From positions 1-8,760 of the forward strand of contig JALOMN010000083.1 in NCBI GenBank assembly GCA_025455445.1: a stretch of 8,760 nucleotides of DNA, given 5' to 3'. A program made the translations under genes and the position numbers. The notes beneath the pieces were generated by a model. The model was not told where the DNA came from, did not search any database, and was given only the letters and a program-made list of their open reading frames with translations. Positions 1 through 6,822 of this stretch are shown here, in pieces. The stretch's first letter is position 1. Each line of letters opens with the position of its first letter. This DNA is from Cyclobacteriaceae bacterium. GTDB taxonomy: Bacteria; Bacteroidota; Bacteroidia; Cytophagales; Cyclobacteriaceae.

Positions 1-1200
1 AAAGGCAATAAAGATTTAAACTACTTCTATCCTACCAACGATCTGGTAACAGCACCTGAAATTCTTTTCTTTTGGGTAGCCAGAATGATTATTGCCGGAT
101 ATGAATATCGTGGTGAAATGCCATTCAAAAATGTATACCTGACTGGCATTGTGCGTGATAAACTGGGAAGAAAAATGTCGAAGTCATTAGGCAACTCACC
201 CGACCCACTTGATTTGATTGCGAAATATGGCGCTGATGGTGTGCGCACCGGTATGTTGTTTAGCTCGCCTGCAGGTAATGATTTACCATTTGATGAAAAA
301 CTTTGCGAACAGGGAAGAAATTTTGCCAACAAGATATGGAATGCATTTCGTCTCGTGAAAGGATGGGAAACATGTGAAGGAGAAATTCCTGAGACTGACC
401 GCGTGGCCATTCAATGGTTTGATTCAAAATTCAATAAAGCGCTTGCAGAGTTAGAAGATCACTATTCCAAATTCAGAATTTCAGATGCATTACTTACCAC
501 GTATAAACTTATCTGGGACGACTTCTGCGCGTGGTATCTTGAAATGGTAAAACCTGAGTATGGCAAACCAATTCACAAAAACACATTAGAAAGAACTATA
601 GCTTACTTTGAAAATATTCTGAAAGTGCTACATCCGTTCATGCCCTTTATCACTGAAGAATTGTGGGGTGAATTAAGAAGCAGAAAATCTTCTGAGCGAC
701 TTATTGTGGCCTCATGGCCTTCAGTAAATGAAGTGGAAGCTACTATCATTGAAGAAAGTAGCTATGCTTTTGAAATCATTACAGAAATCAGGAATTTCCG
801 TAACAGCAAAGGAATTTCTCCAAAAGAATCAATGACATTATTTGTTAAGACAGGAGAACAAATATTGGTTAAATCATTCTGGCCGATAATCAAAAAATTA
901 TCGAACCTCTCTGAAGTAGCAATGACAACAGAAAAAATTCAAAGTGCAGCAGGTTTTGTAATCAAATCAACCGAATTCTTTATACCGTTGGAGGGAAAAA
1001 TTGATACAGAAAAAGAACGTGATCTTCTCTTAAAAGAATTAGAGTATCAGAGAGGTTTTCTGGCAGCCGTTGAAAAGAAGTTATCGAACGAAAAATTCGT
1101 ATCTAGTGCGCCCGAAAAGGTGATAGAAATGGAAAGAAAAAAGAAAGAAGACGCGGAGGCTAAGATTTTATCTTTTGAAGCTGCATTGAAAAACATGTAA
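1..1200 (+). CDS. valS: Valine--tRNA ligase, C-terminal part (5' end outside window)
   Basis: This cytoplasmic class I aminoacyl-tRNA synthetase charges tRNA-Val with valine. The frame is open from base 1, so only the last 399 residues (the family is usually about 870-880) are present. The first 30 residues carry the catalytic-core stretch ending in EILFFWVARMI. The KMSKS ATP-binding loop is intact at residues 58-62 (bases 172-186), inside GRKMSKSLGNSPDP. The anticodon-binding helical domain follows, with WNAFR near residue 115 and HPFMPFITEELW near 210-221. The C-terminus (about 335-399) is rich in Lys and Glu and forms the coiled-coil tRNA-binding arm typical of ValS, with the conserved LSNEKFVSSAPEKVIEMER pattern. 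An internal ATG at base 85 is not the real start. It ends 11 bp before the stop of the convergent downstream gene, with no obvious terminator between them. Confidence 0.97.
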   Translation, partial: KGNKDLNYFYPTNDLVTAPEILFFWVARMIIAGYEYRGEMPFKNVYLTGIVRDKLGRKMSKSLGNSPDPLDLIAKYGADGVRTGMLFSSPAGNDLPFDEKLCEQGRNFANKIWNAFRLVKGWETCEGEIPETDRVAIQWFDSKFNKALAELEDHYSKFRISDALLTTYKLIWDDFCAWYLEMVKPEYGKPIHKNTLERTIAYFENILKVLHPFMPFITEELWGELRSRKSSERLIVASWPSVNEVEATIIEESSYAFEIITEIRNFRNSKGISPKESMTLFVKTGEQILVKSFWPIIKKLSNLSEVAMTTEKIQSAAGFVIKSTEFFIPLEGKIDTEKERDLLLKELEYQRGFLAAVEKKLSNEKFVSSAPEKVIEMERKKKEDAEAKILSFEAALKNM

Positions 1201-1211
1201 CAACTAACAGA

Positions 1212-1940
1212 TTACTGCAGCTTATTGATGTATTCAAAGACTTTAATTAATCCGGATTCTTTATTCACTTTAATTTTTTCGCTTTTAATATACTCTTCAA
1301 TCACCGCAGGGCTATCGGTAGCGGCCAGAATTTCTTTTTTGCCTTTTATTTTATAAAGTTCAGCGTCTTTGGCGTAGAAATAACTGAACTGGTGAAAAAT
1401 TTTGGTGTCGCGCGAACCTGCATCCAATGCTACATTATAGGTGGGTGCCTTAATATATAATTGATCTCTCTTCAATAAAGGAGTTTTTCCATCTGCTAAT
1501 ACCTCTAACAATCCATTGCCTTGCACACCTTCAATTTTATATTCAGCACCATTTACAAAATAATGCGGGGCACTGGTAAGTGAATCAATCCATACCATGT
1601 TTTTAATTTTACGAACATCCAGAACTTTTATACCTAGGCTAGATTTAATTTCAATCATATCACCATGTAAATCATACTTAACAGGATATCCCTCAATCAT
1701 GGTTTCACTTTGATAAAGCAAGATGGTGGCATTATTCCACTTCTTGTCAAAATAATAATCACCTACCACATTGCCGGGCGGTATGGGTATGCCATATAAA
1801 ATATCTGAATTTGAAAGCCCTCCCTTATCTGATAGTCGGTCGAGTGTATTTTCTGCGCGCATCTGTGTGGGTATTGCCCATTGTGCAATTACTTCTGATT
1901 GAAATAGAAATGTTGTTACCACCAAGAGATAAAATTTCAT
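1212..1940 (-). CDS. Exported protein of unknown function
   Basis: I do not recognise a named family. The start at 1940 is chosen because residues 1-19 (MKFYLLVVTTFLFQSEVIA) form a clear Sec signal peptide with likely cleavage before QW, and an AAAAGGA ribosome-binding site lies just upstream. An ATG 51 bp further upstream would overlap ald and add a tail before the signal. The mature part (about 223 residues) has no membrane span, no lipobox Cys and no T9SS C-terminal sorting domain that I can see. It has two beta-rich blocks: about 45-110 with a WNNATILLY...GYPVKYDLHGDMIEIK pattern, and about 130-210 with LLKR..LYIKAPTYNVALDAGSRD and a YYAKDAELYK-like segment. A charged helix ends in KVFEYINKLQ. 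It is the last gene of the porX-tsaE-ald run, 22 bp after ald. A periplasmic or envelope role is inferred from the signal peptide and from PorX as neighbour. Confidence 0.85.
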   Translation of the reverse strand: MKFYLLVVTTFLFQSEVIAQWAIPTQMRAENTLDRLSDKGGLSNSDILYGIPIPPGNVVGDYYFDKKWNNATILLYQSETMIEGYPVKYDLHGDMIEIKSSLGIKVLDVRKIKNMVWIDSLTSAPHYFVNGAEYKIEGVQGNGLLEVLADGKTPLLKRDQLYIKAPTYNVALDAGSRDTKIFHQFSYFYAKDAELYKIKGKKEILAATDSPAVIEEYIKSEKIKVNKESGLIKVFEYINKLQ

Positions 1941-1962
1941 ATTTAATCCTTTTAAAAAATAA

Positions 1963-3186
1963 TTAAAAACGAGCAGCCAATAACAGTTCAATGTTCTTAT
2001 ACTTCAACGCAAATTTTCGTGCTACCGATTCATTGGTAAGGCTACCCTTATAGGTATAGACTCCCTTCATAAACCACTTATGTGAAAAAATCATTTCCTC
2101 AACGCCACCTTCTTCGGCAGCACGCAAAATAGTAGGGGTAAATATATTGCTTAACGCAGTTGTTGCGGTATGAGCAACACGTGAAGCCACATTAGGAACA
2201 CAATAATGTATTACATCATGCTTTCTGAAAACCGGTTTATTTAAACTGGTTATCTCTGAAGTTTCTACGCATCCACCCTGATCGATACTTAAGTCGATAA
2301 TCAGTGAATCCGGTTTCATTTTTCTTACCATGTCTTCAGAAATCACATGCCTCGTTTTCCCTTTTTCAGCGCGCAACGCACCAATCACCACATCCGCGTT
2401 TTCAAGACTTTCACTTAGTGTAACACTATCAATGGTAGAGGTATAAAACTGATGACCCAGAGTGTGTTTAATTCTTCTGAGTTTATATAAATGATTATCA
2501 AAAACCTGTATCTCAGCACCCAGACTCAACGCAGCCCGGGCTGCATATTCTGCCACTGTGCCAGCCCCGATTATCACTACTTTTGTCGGTGGCACACCTG
2601 TGATGCCGCCTAATATAATCCCCTTGCCTTTGTTTACTGTGCTTAAATATTCAGCAGCAATAAGCATCACAGTACTTCCGGCAATTTCACTCATGGCCCT
2701 TACGATTGGCATACCGCCTACTTTGTCCTCAATAAACTCATAGGCCAGTGCAATTACTTTTTTACGAAGCAGTGCGTTTATGCTATCCACCTTAAGGTTA
2801 CCCATTTGCAATGCTGAGATAAGCGTTTGCCCGGGACGGAAATACTCAATCTCTTCAAGTGTGGGTGGTTCAATCTTTAAAATGATATTCGCTTTATAAA
2901 CCTCTTCTACTGAATAAACGATTTTAGCGCCTGCTTCACTATATTGTTTATCAGCGAATTTTGATCCTTCACCTGCCATCGTTTCTACCCAAACTTCGTG
3001 TCCGTTATTTACCAAAAGTGCCACAGCATCTGGAGTAAGACTGATTCTGTTTTCCTGCAATGAAACTTCGCGCGGAAGACCAATAAAAAATGATCCCTTT
3101 CCTTTCTTCACCTTCAGCATTTCTTCTTGCGGATATAAACTGCTTTTGGCGAGAGCCTCAAATCCGGTTTTCTTTTTCTCAATCAT
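1963..3186 (-). CDS. ald: Alanine dehydrogenase-like NAD(P)-dependent oxidoreductase
   Basis: This belongs to the alanine dehydrogenase / transhydrogenase-alpha fold family (407 residues; classical Ald is about 370). Classical Ald interconverts L-alanine and pyruvate plus ammonia with NAD. The N-terminal domain begins at about residue 34 with FIGLPREVSLQENRISLTP, so R47 matches the pyruvate-binding Arg, and K104 in LKIEPP matches the substrate Lys. The Rossmann nucleotide site is VVIIGAGTVAEYAA at 203-216, with D230 at the end of the following strand. D302 in SIDQGG matches the catalytic Asp. The classical catalytic His position (YLH in Bacillus) is Q127 in SALQMGN, so true alanine dehydrogenase activity is not assured. 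Residues 1-33 form an N-terminal extension relative to Bacillus Ald. The start overlaps the end of tsaE by 8 bp. Family assignment is firm; substrate is not. Confidence 0.9.
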   Translation of the reverse strand: MIEKKKTGFEALAKSSLYPQEEMLKVKKGKGSFFIGLPREVSLQENRISLTPDAVALLVNNGHEVWVETMAGEGSKFADKQYSEAGAKIVYSVEEVYKANIILKIEPPTLEEIEYFRPGQTLISALQMGNLKVDSINALLRKKVIALAYEFIEDKVGGMPIVRAMSEIAGSTVMLIAAEYLSTVNKGKGIILGGITGVPPTKVVIIGAGTVAEYAARAALSLGAEIQVFDNHLYKLRRIKHTLGHQFYTSTIDSVTLSESLENADVVIGALRAEKGKTRHVISEDMVRKMKPDSLIIDLSIDQGGCVETSEITSLNKPVFRKHDVIHYCVPNVASRVAHTATTALSNIFTPTILRAAEEGGVEEMIFSHKWFMKGVYTYKGSLTNESVARKFALKYKNIELLLAARF

Positions 3187-3622
3187 GTCTTCGGTAATGT
3201 ATTTTTCTGGAAGTTTCGCTGTGATGTTCTATGAAAATTTCGAAATAAGTAGCTGGCCAGAGAGATTTAATTTTTTCTGGCCATTCAATCAAGCAAAGAT
3301 GACCTGAGCTTAAATATTCTTCCATACCAATATCCAATGCTTCTGTCTCACTTTTTAAGCGATATAAATCAAAATGGTAGATAATTTCTCCATCTGCATT
3401 TTCATATTCATTCACAATAGAAAACGTGGGGCTGGCTACATTGCTATCCACGCCTGCACGCTCAAGTATTTGTCTGGCCAGTGTTGTTTTTCCAGCACCC
3501 ATTTCTCCTTGTAAAAACCATACAGATAAATCCTTACCTGCTTGCAGCAGCTGATGAGCAACCACAGGCAATTCAGAAAGTGTTACTACGCTCTCACTTA
3601 TAAGATTTAACTGCTCAGGCAT
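3179..3622 (-). CDS. tsaE: tRNA threonylcarbamoyladenosine biosynthesis ATPase TsaE
   Basis: TsaE is the cytoplasmic ATPase that works with TsaB and TsaD to install N6-threonylcarbamoyl on A37 of ANN-decoding tRNAs. The 147-residue length is normal for the family. The Walker A P-loop is GEMGAGKTT at residues 39-47 (K45, T46). Further family signatures are SPTFSIVNEY at 64-73, HFDLYRL at 83-89 and LIEWPEK at 111-117, which carries the conserved Glu-Trp pair. The ATG at 3620-3622 lies inside the end of porX (8-bp overlap), and the stop lies inside the start of ald (8-bp overlap). It is therefore almost certainly co-transcribed and probably translationally coupled with both. I see no missing key residue. 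tsaB and tsaD are not in this window. Confidence 0.97.
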   Translation of the reverse strand: MPEQLNLISESVVTLSELPVVAHQLLQAGKDLSVWFLQGEMGAGKTTLARQILERAGVDSNVASPTFSIVNEYENADGEIIYHFDLYRLKSETEALDIGMEEYLSSGHLCLIEWPEKIKSLWPATYFEIFIEHHSETSRKIHYRRHD

Positions 3623-5174
3623 TTTTCGAAGTTAATAAAATAAAAGGAATGATCATTTCCTCCAGACTTACCCCTCCATGCTGAAAGGTGTCTTTATAAA
3701 GATTCACATAGTAATTATAGTTATTAGGATAAGCAAAGAACTGATCTTCAATAGCAAAAACATATGAAGTAGACACGTTTGCTTTAGGTAAAAAAAATCG
3801 CTCTGGTTTTAAAGCTTCAAATACTTTAGCTCCTTCATAGCCCAGGTTCTTTCCTTGCTTATAACGCAGATTTGAGTTTACTGCCCTGTCGCCAATAATT
3901 TTAAAGGGTCGCTTTACACGAATGGTTCCGTGGTCAGTGGTTATAATAAGTTTAGATTTCTTGTTGGAAATCTTTTTCAATATTTCGAATAAGGGAGAAT
4001 GAATAAACCACGATTTTGTAATAGATCGATAGGCGGGCTCATCGGGTGCCAGTTCCCTCACCATGGCCATATCGGTGCGGGCATGTGATAGCATATCTAC
4101 AAAATTGTAGACTATGACATTTAAATCATTATGAAAAAAATTATTGATTGAATCAGCTAAGTCTCTGCCCTCTTCCAGCTTCTTGATTTTATTGTATGAA
4201 AACTTAATTGATAAATTATTCTTTTTAAGTTGCTTGGCCAGAAACTCATCTTCAAAATTATTCTTTGAATCGTCTTCATCTTCTCCCACCCATAAGTCCG
4301 GATGCACTTTGGCCATGTCTGATGGCAACATACCCGAGAAAATTGCATTGCGTGCATAAGCCGTAGTAGTTGGTAAAATGGAATAATAAGTTTCTTCCTT
4401 TTCAACATTAAAATATTCGGCCAGCACCGGTTCGATTACCTTCCATTGATCATATCGAAGATTATCAATCAGCACAAAGAATAGCGACTCGCCTTGTTTC
4501 AACTCAGCGAATACTTTCTTCTTCATCAGTTGATGAGAAAACATTGGCTTTTCAATGTTGGGATTATTGAGCCAATTCTCATAATTACGTTTTATGAAGC
4601 GACAGAAATTCGCATTTGCTTCAACCTTTTGCATTTCTAACACCTCAGCCATATCACGGTTGTCGCCCTCCCCCATCTGAAGTTCCCAAAATACAAGCTT
4701 CTTATAGATGTCCGCCCATTGGTCATGGTTCAGATCATCCTGAAAAGCCATACTTATTTTTCGAAACTCTTGTTGATAATTCAGATTTGTCTTTTCAATA
4801 ACCAGTCGCTTGTTATCCAGAATTTTCTTTATTGAAAGTAATATCTGATTTGGGTTAATAGGTTTGATTAGATAATCGTCAATCTTGGCACCAATAGCTT
4901 CTTCCATGATTTGCTCTTCCTCGTTTTTGGTAATCATGACCACCGGCAAATTAGGCTTATTGTTTTTTATGAGCGCCAATGCTTCCAGGCCAGACATGCC
5001 AGGCATATGTTCATCCAAAAAAACTAAATCGAAATGTTTCGATTCAGAAAGTTCCACCGCATCAGAACCGTTATTGACAGGAGTGATATCGTAACCTCTG
5101 TTTTGTAAAAATAAAATATGTGGCTTCAATAAATCGATTTCATCATCCGCCCACAAAATGGTATATCTTTGCAT
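3615..5174 (-). CDS. porX: Two-component response regulator PorX (receiver plus PglZ phosphodiesterase domain)
   Basis: PorX is known in Porphyromonas and relatives as the response regulator, paired with PorY, that controls type IX secretion genes. Its PglZ domain is a metal-dependent phosphodiesterase reported to act on oligonucleotides. This protein is 519 residues, the usual length. The receiver domain spans about 1-120 with acidic residues D10/D11, phospho-acceptor D54 in LDEHMPGM, T82 and K104. A helical linker spans about 125-225. The PglZ (alkaline phosphatase-like) domain runs from about 230 to the end. Likely metal or nucleophile residues are D237 (LIDNLRYDQW), T269-T271 (PTTTAY), D360 and H364 (VDMLSHAR), D414/H415 (TTDHG) and H499 (FQHGG). 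All appear intact. It has no classical DNA-binding output domain. It starts the minus-strand operon and is divergent from the HD gene across 53 bp. The presence of T9SS in this organism is inferred, since no structural por genes are here. Confidence 0.95.
   Translation of the reverse strand: MQRYTILWADDEIDLLKPHILFLQNRGYDITPVNNGSDAVELSESKHFDLVFLDEHMPGMSGLEALALIKNNKPNLPVVMITKNEEEQIMEEAIGAKIDDYLIKPINPNQILLSIKKILDNKRLVIEKTNLNYQQEFRKISMAFQDDLNHDQWADIYKKLVFWELQMGEGDNRDMAEVLEMQKVEANANFCRFIKRNYENWLNNPNIEKPMFSHQLMKKKVFAELKQGESLFFVLIDNLRYDQWKVIEPVLAEYFNVEKEETYYSILPTTTAYARNAIFSGMLPSDMAKVHPDLWVGEDEDDSKNNFEDEFLAKQLKKNNLSIKFSYNKIKKLEEGRDLADSINNFFHNDLNVIVYNFVDMLSHARTDMAMVRELAPDEPAYRSITKSWFIHSPLFEILKKISNKKSKLIITTDHGTIRVKRPFKIIGDRAVNSNLRYKQGKNLGYEGAKVFEALKPERFFLPKANVSTSYVFAIEDQFFAYPNNYNYYVNLYKDTFQHGGVSLEEMIIPFILLTSKNA
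5164..5171 (+). promoter_or_regulatory. Candidate -7 box (TATCTTTG) for the HD-domain gene
   Basis: TATCTTTG matches the Bacteroidota -7 consensus TAnnTTTG exactly. It lies 56 bp upstream of the HD gene start, inside the first codons of the divergent porX. No convincing -33 TTTG is present at the expected distance, so the promoter call rests on the -7 box and the position alone. Confidence 0.4.
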
Positions 5175-5178
5175 GAAT

Positions 5179-5197
5179 AAGATTTGCTAAAAATCTT
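5179..5197. promoter_or_regulatory. Perfect 7-bp dyad in the porX / HD intergenic region
   Basis: AAGATTT (5179-5185), a 5-nt spacer GCTAA, then AAATCTT (5191-5197) form a perfect inverted repeat. It begins 4 bp upstream of the porX ATG and lies near the expected transcription start of the HD gene. It could be an operator shared by the divergent genes, or an mRNA hairpin at the porX translation start. It is AT-rich, so chance is a real alternative. Confidence 0.35.
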
Positions 5198-5227
5198 CCT
5201 AATTTACGTTTAATACGCCAATATTTT

Positions 5228-6466
5228 TTGAACATTTTGAACAAAAAGAAAATCATCAACGATCCGGTATATGGGTTCATTTCCATTCAAAATGAACTTA
5301 TTTTCGACCTGATACAACACCCCTACTTTCAGCGACTTCGCTATATAAAACAATTAGGATTAAGCAGTCTGGTTTATCCGGGTGCGGAGCACACCCGCTT
5401 TCATCATGCCCTGGGTGCCATGCATTTGATGGAAAGGGTTATCAATACCTTGCGTTCAAAAGGTATTGAAATTTCGAAAGAAGAATTGAATGCAGCACAA
5501 ATTGCAATTTTACTGCACGACATCGGCCACGGACCTCTTTCACATGCCCTGGAAGAAACACTCTTAGTGGATATACATCATGAAAGTCTCTCATATCTCT
5601 TCATGAAATCACTAAATCAACAATATAATGGGGCATTGGATTTGGCTATTCAATTTTTCAGAAACACCTATCATCGCAAATTCTTTCATCAGCTGATAAG
5701 CAGTCAGCTGGATATTGATCGCCTCGATTACTTACAGCGTGATAGCTTTTTTACAGGTGTGATGGAGGGAACTATAGGAGTTGATAGAATTATTTCTATG
5801 CTATCCGTTCACAACGATGAATTGGTGGTAGAGGAAAAAGGTATTTATAGCATCGAAAATTTTTTACACTCCCGCAGACTCATGTATTGGCAAGTGTATC
5901 TTCACAAAACTGCGCTTGCTGCAGAACGGATGATGATAAATATTATCAGAAGAGCTCAATATCTGTCACGTGCCGGAGAAGCACTTCCCGCATCTGAAGC
6001 ACTTAAAAATCTGCTGATGAATTCTTACACATTAACAGAATTTAGCGAACGACCAGAATTACTCGATGCATTTGGTCAGATGGACGACCATGATATCTGG
6101 GGTGCGTTAAAACTCTGGCGAAATCATCCTGACTTAATTTTATCAGGTTTATGTAATCGGCTGCTAACGCGCGAATTATTTCAGATCGTGCTATCAACTG
6201 ATCCTATCCGTAAAACGATGGTTGAAAAGGTGCGTCAGGAAATTCATCAGGTTTATGGAATATTACGGAAAGATGCACATTATCTTTTTTCCTGGGGAAC
6301 AGTAACTAATGAAGCCTATGTTTCGGGTGGAAAATCAATTAATATTCTAAATAAGCAAGGTACTGTGATTGATATTGCATTGGCTTCGGACTTGCCTAGT
6401 ATTAAGGCTATCAGCAAAATCGTAGAGAAAAACTATTTATGCTGGCCCAAAAATGTATCTTTGTAA
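5228..6466 (+). CDS. HD-domain phosphohydrolase (dGTPase/SAMHD1-like, YdhJ type)
   Basis: This is a cytoplasmic metal-dependent HD phosphohydrolase of the family that includes bacterial dNTP triphosphohydrolases and SAMHD1. The substrate here is unknown. The HD signature is visible as HTRFHHALG at residues 55-63, LLHDIGHGPLSH at 96-106 (H97, D98) and LDIDRLDYLQRD at 161-172 (D162/D164). The N-terminal KKKIINDPVYGFISI and HPYFQRLRYIKQLG are typical of the family, and the 412-residue length is normal. No in-frame ATG exists near the start. I use TTG at 5228; a second TTG at 5237 would give MNKKKIINDP and is equally credible. The gene is the first of the plus-strand group and is 62 bp upstream of lpxD. 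I see no damage to the HD residues. A role in dNTP or signalling-nucleotide turnover is inferred from the fold only. Confidence 0.92.
   Translation: MNILNKKKIINDPVYGFISIQNELIFDLIQHPYFQRLRYIKQLGLSSLVYPGAEHTRFHHALGAMHLMERVINTLRSKGIEISKEELNAAQIAILLHDIGHGPLSHALEETLLVDIHHESLSYLFMKSLNQQYNGALDLAIQFFRNTYHRKFFHQLISSQLDIDRLDYLQRDSFFTGVMEGTIGVDRIISMLSVHNDELVVEEKGIYSIENFLHSRRLMYWQVYLHKTALAAERMMINIIRRAQYLSRAGEALPASEALKNLLMNSYTLTEFSERPELLDAFGQMDDHDIWGALKLWRNHPDLILSGLCNRLLTRELFQIVLSTDPIRKTMVEKVRQEIHQVYGILRKDAHYLFSWGTVTNEAYVSGGKSINILNKQGTVIDIALASDLPSIKAISKIVEKNYLCWPKNVSL
6456..6463 (+). promoter_or_regulatory. Candidate -7 box (TATCTTTG) for lpxD
   Basis: TATCTTTG fits TAnnTTTG exactly and sits on the last sense codons of the HD gene, 65 bp before the lpxD ATG. 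It is the same octamer, at nearly the same distance, as the box upstream of the HD gene. No clear -33 TTTG is seen. As part of the HD coding end (Ser-Leu-stop) it could be coincidental. Confidence 0.35.
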
Positions 6467-6528
6467 AGAAGGCCTTACCAACTGTAAATAAATATATCAG
6501 CCAACATCAAACCTTGTGATTAAACCTT

Positions 6529-6822
6529 ATGGAGTTTAGCGTTTCGCAAATTGCAGCCATGCTGGGTGGAGAAGTAACTGGCGATGGAACTGAAAAAATT
6601 AACATGTTGGCAAAAATTCAGGAAGCCAAAAAAGGTCAGATTGCTTTTTTATCAAATCCTAAATACGAACAATTCATTTACACTACACAGGCCACTGCCG
6701 TAATTGTAAAAAATGACTTCGTACCAAAAAAACCAATAGCAAGTTCACTCATCAAAGTAGAAGATCCATACTCGAGCTTTACTGTATTGCTGGAAGAATA
6801 TCACAAGAATATCACAAATTGA
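6529..6822 (+). CDS. lpxD: LpxD N-terminal fragment (UDP-binding domain)
   Basis: This 97-residue product is the LpxD N-terminal domain, which contacts the uridine part of the substrate. The family pattern [13 protein letters not shown] is at residues 38-50. F40 and Y46 have the same six-residue spacing as the uridine-contacting Phe and Tyr of known LpxD structures. The domain continues to [17 protein letters not shown] at 77-93. The last four residues (NITN) come from the duplicated DNA and are not family sequence. The ATG at 6529 fits the usual LpxD N-terminus ([14 protein letters not shown]). The stop TGA overlaps the TTG start of the next frame as TTGA. Alone this fragment has no acyltransferase active site. 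Confidence 0.75.
   Translation: MEFSVSQIAAMLGGEVTGDGTEKINMLAKIQEAKKGQIAFLSNPKYEQFIYTTQATAVIVKNDFVPKKPIASSLIKVEDPYSSFTVLLEEYHKNITN
6796..6817 (+). repeat. Perfect 11-bp tandem duplication within lpxD
   Basis: GAATATCACAA occurs at 6796-6806 and again immediately at 6807-6817 with no mismatch. Eleven bases is not a multiple of three, so the extra copy moves translation into a stop at 6820-6822. One copy alone keeps the lpxD frame open. Origin by slipped-strand mispairing is possible, as is an assembly or sequencing artefact. Confidence 0.95.

Noticed and set aside
27..410. Minus-strand open frame opposite valS
   Set aside because: It lies wholly antisense to the strongly conserved ValS core, including KMSKS, and has no recognisable features.
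1201..1211. Bidirectional terminator between convergent valS and the exported-protein gene
   Set aside because: The gap is only 11 bp, with no hairpin plus T-run in it or its flanks.
1941..1991. Upstream ATG extension of the exported protein
   Set aside because: It would overlap ald and place 17 residues ahead of a clear signal peptide; the start at 1940 has a better ribosome-binding site.
2558..2743. Plus-strand open frame opposite ald
   Set aside because: Shadow of the Rossmann region of ald; short, with no start-site signals.
4144..4408. Two short open frames (one per strand) within porX
   Set aside because: Both overlap the well-conserved PglZ domain coding frame and read as low-complexity shadows.
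4616..5094. Two short plus-strand frames opposite porX
   Set aside because: Antisense to the receiver and linker of PorX; no family resemblance.
5175..5230. Minus-strand promoter for porX
   Set aside because: The best -7 candidate (TAAATTAG) deviates from TAnnTTTG and has no -33 TTTG at a suitable distance. A promoter must exist but I cannot place it.
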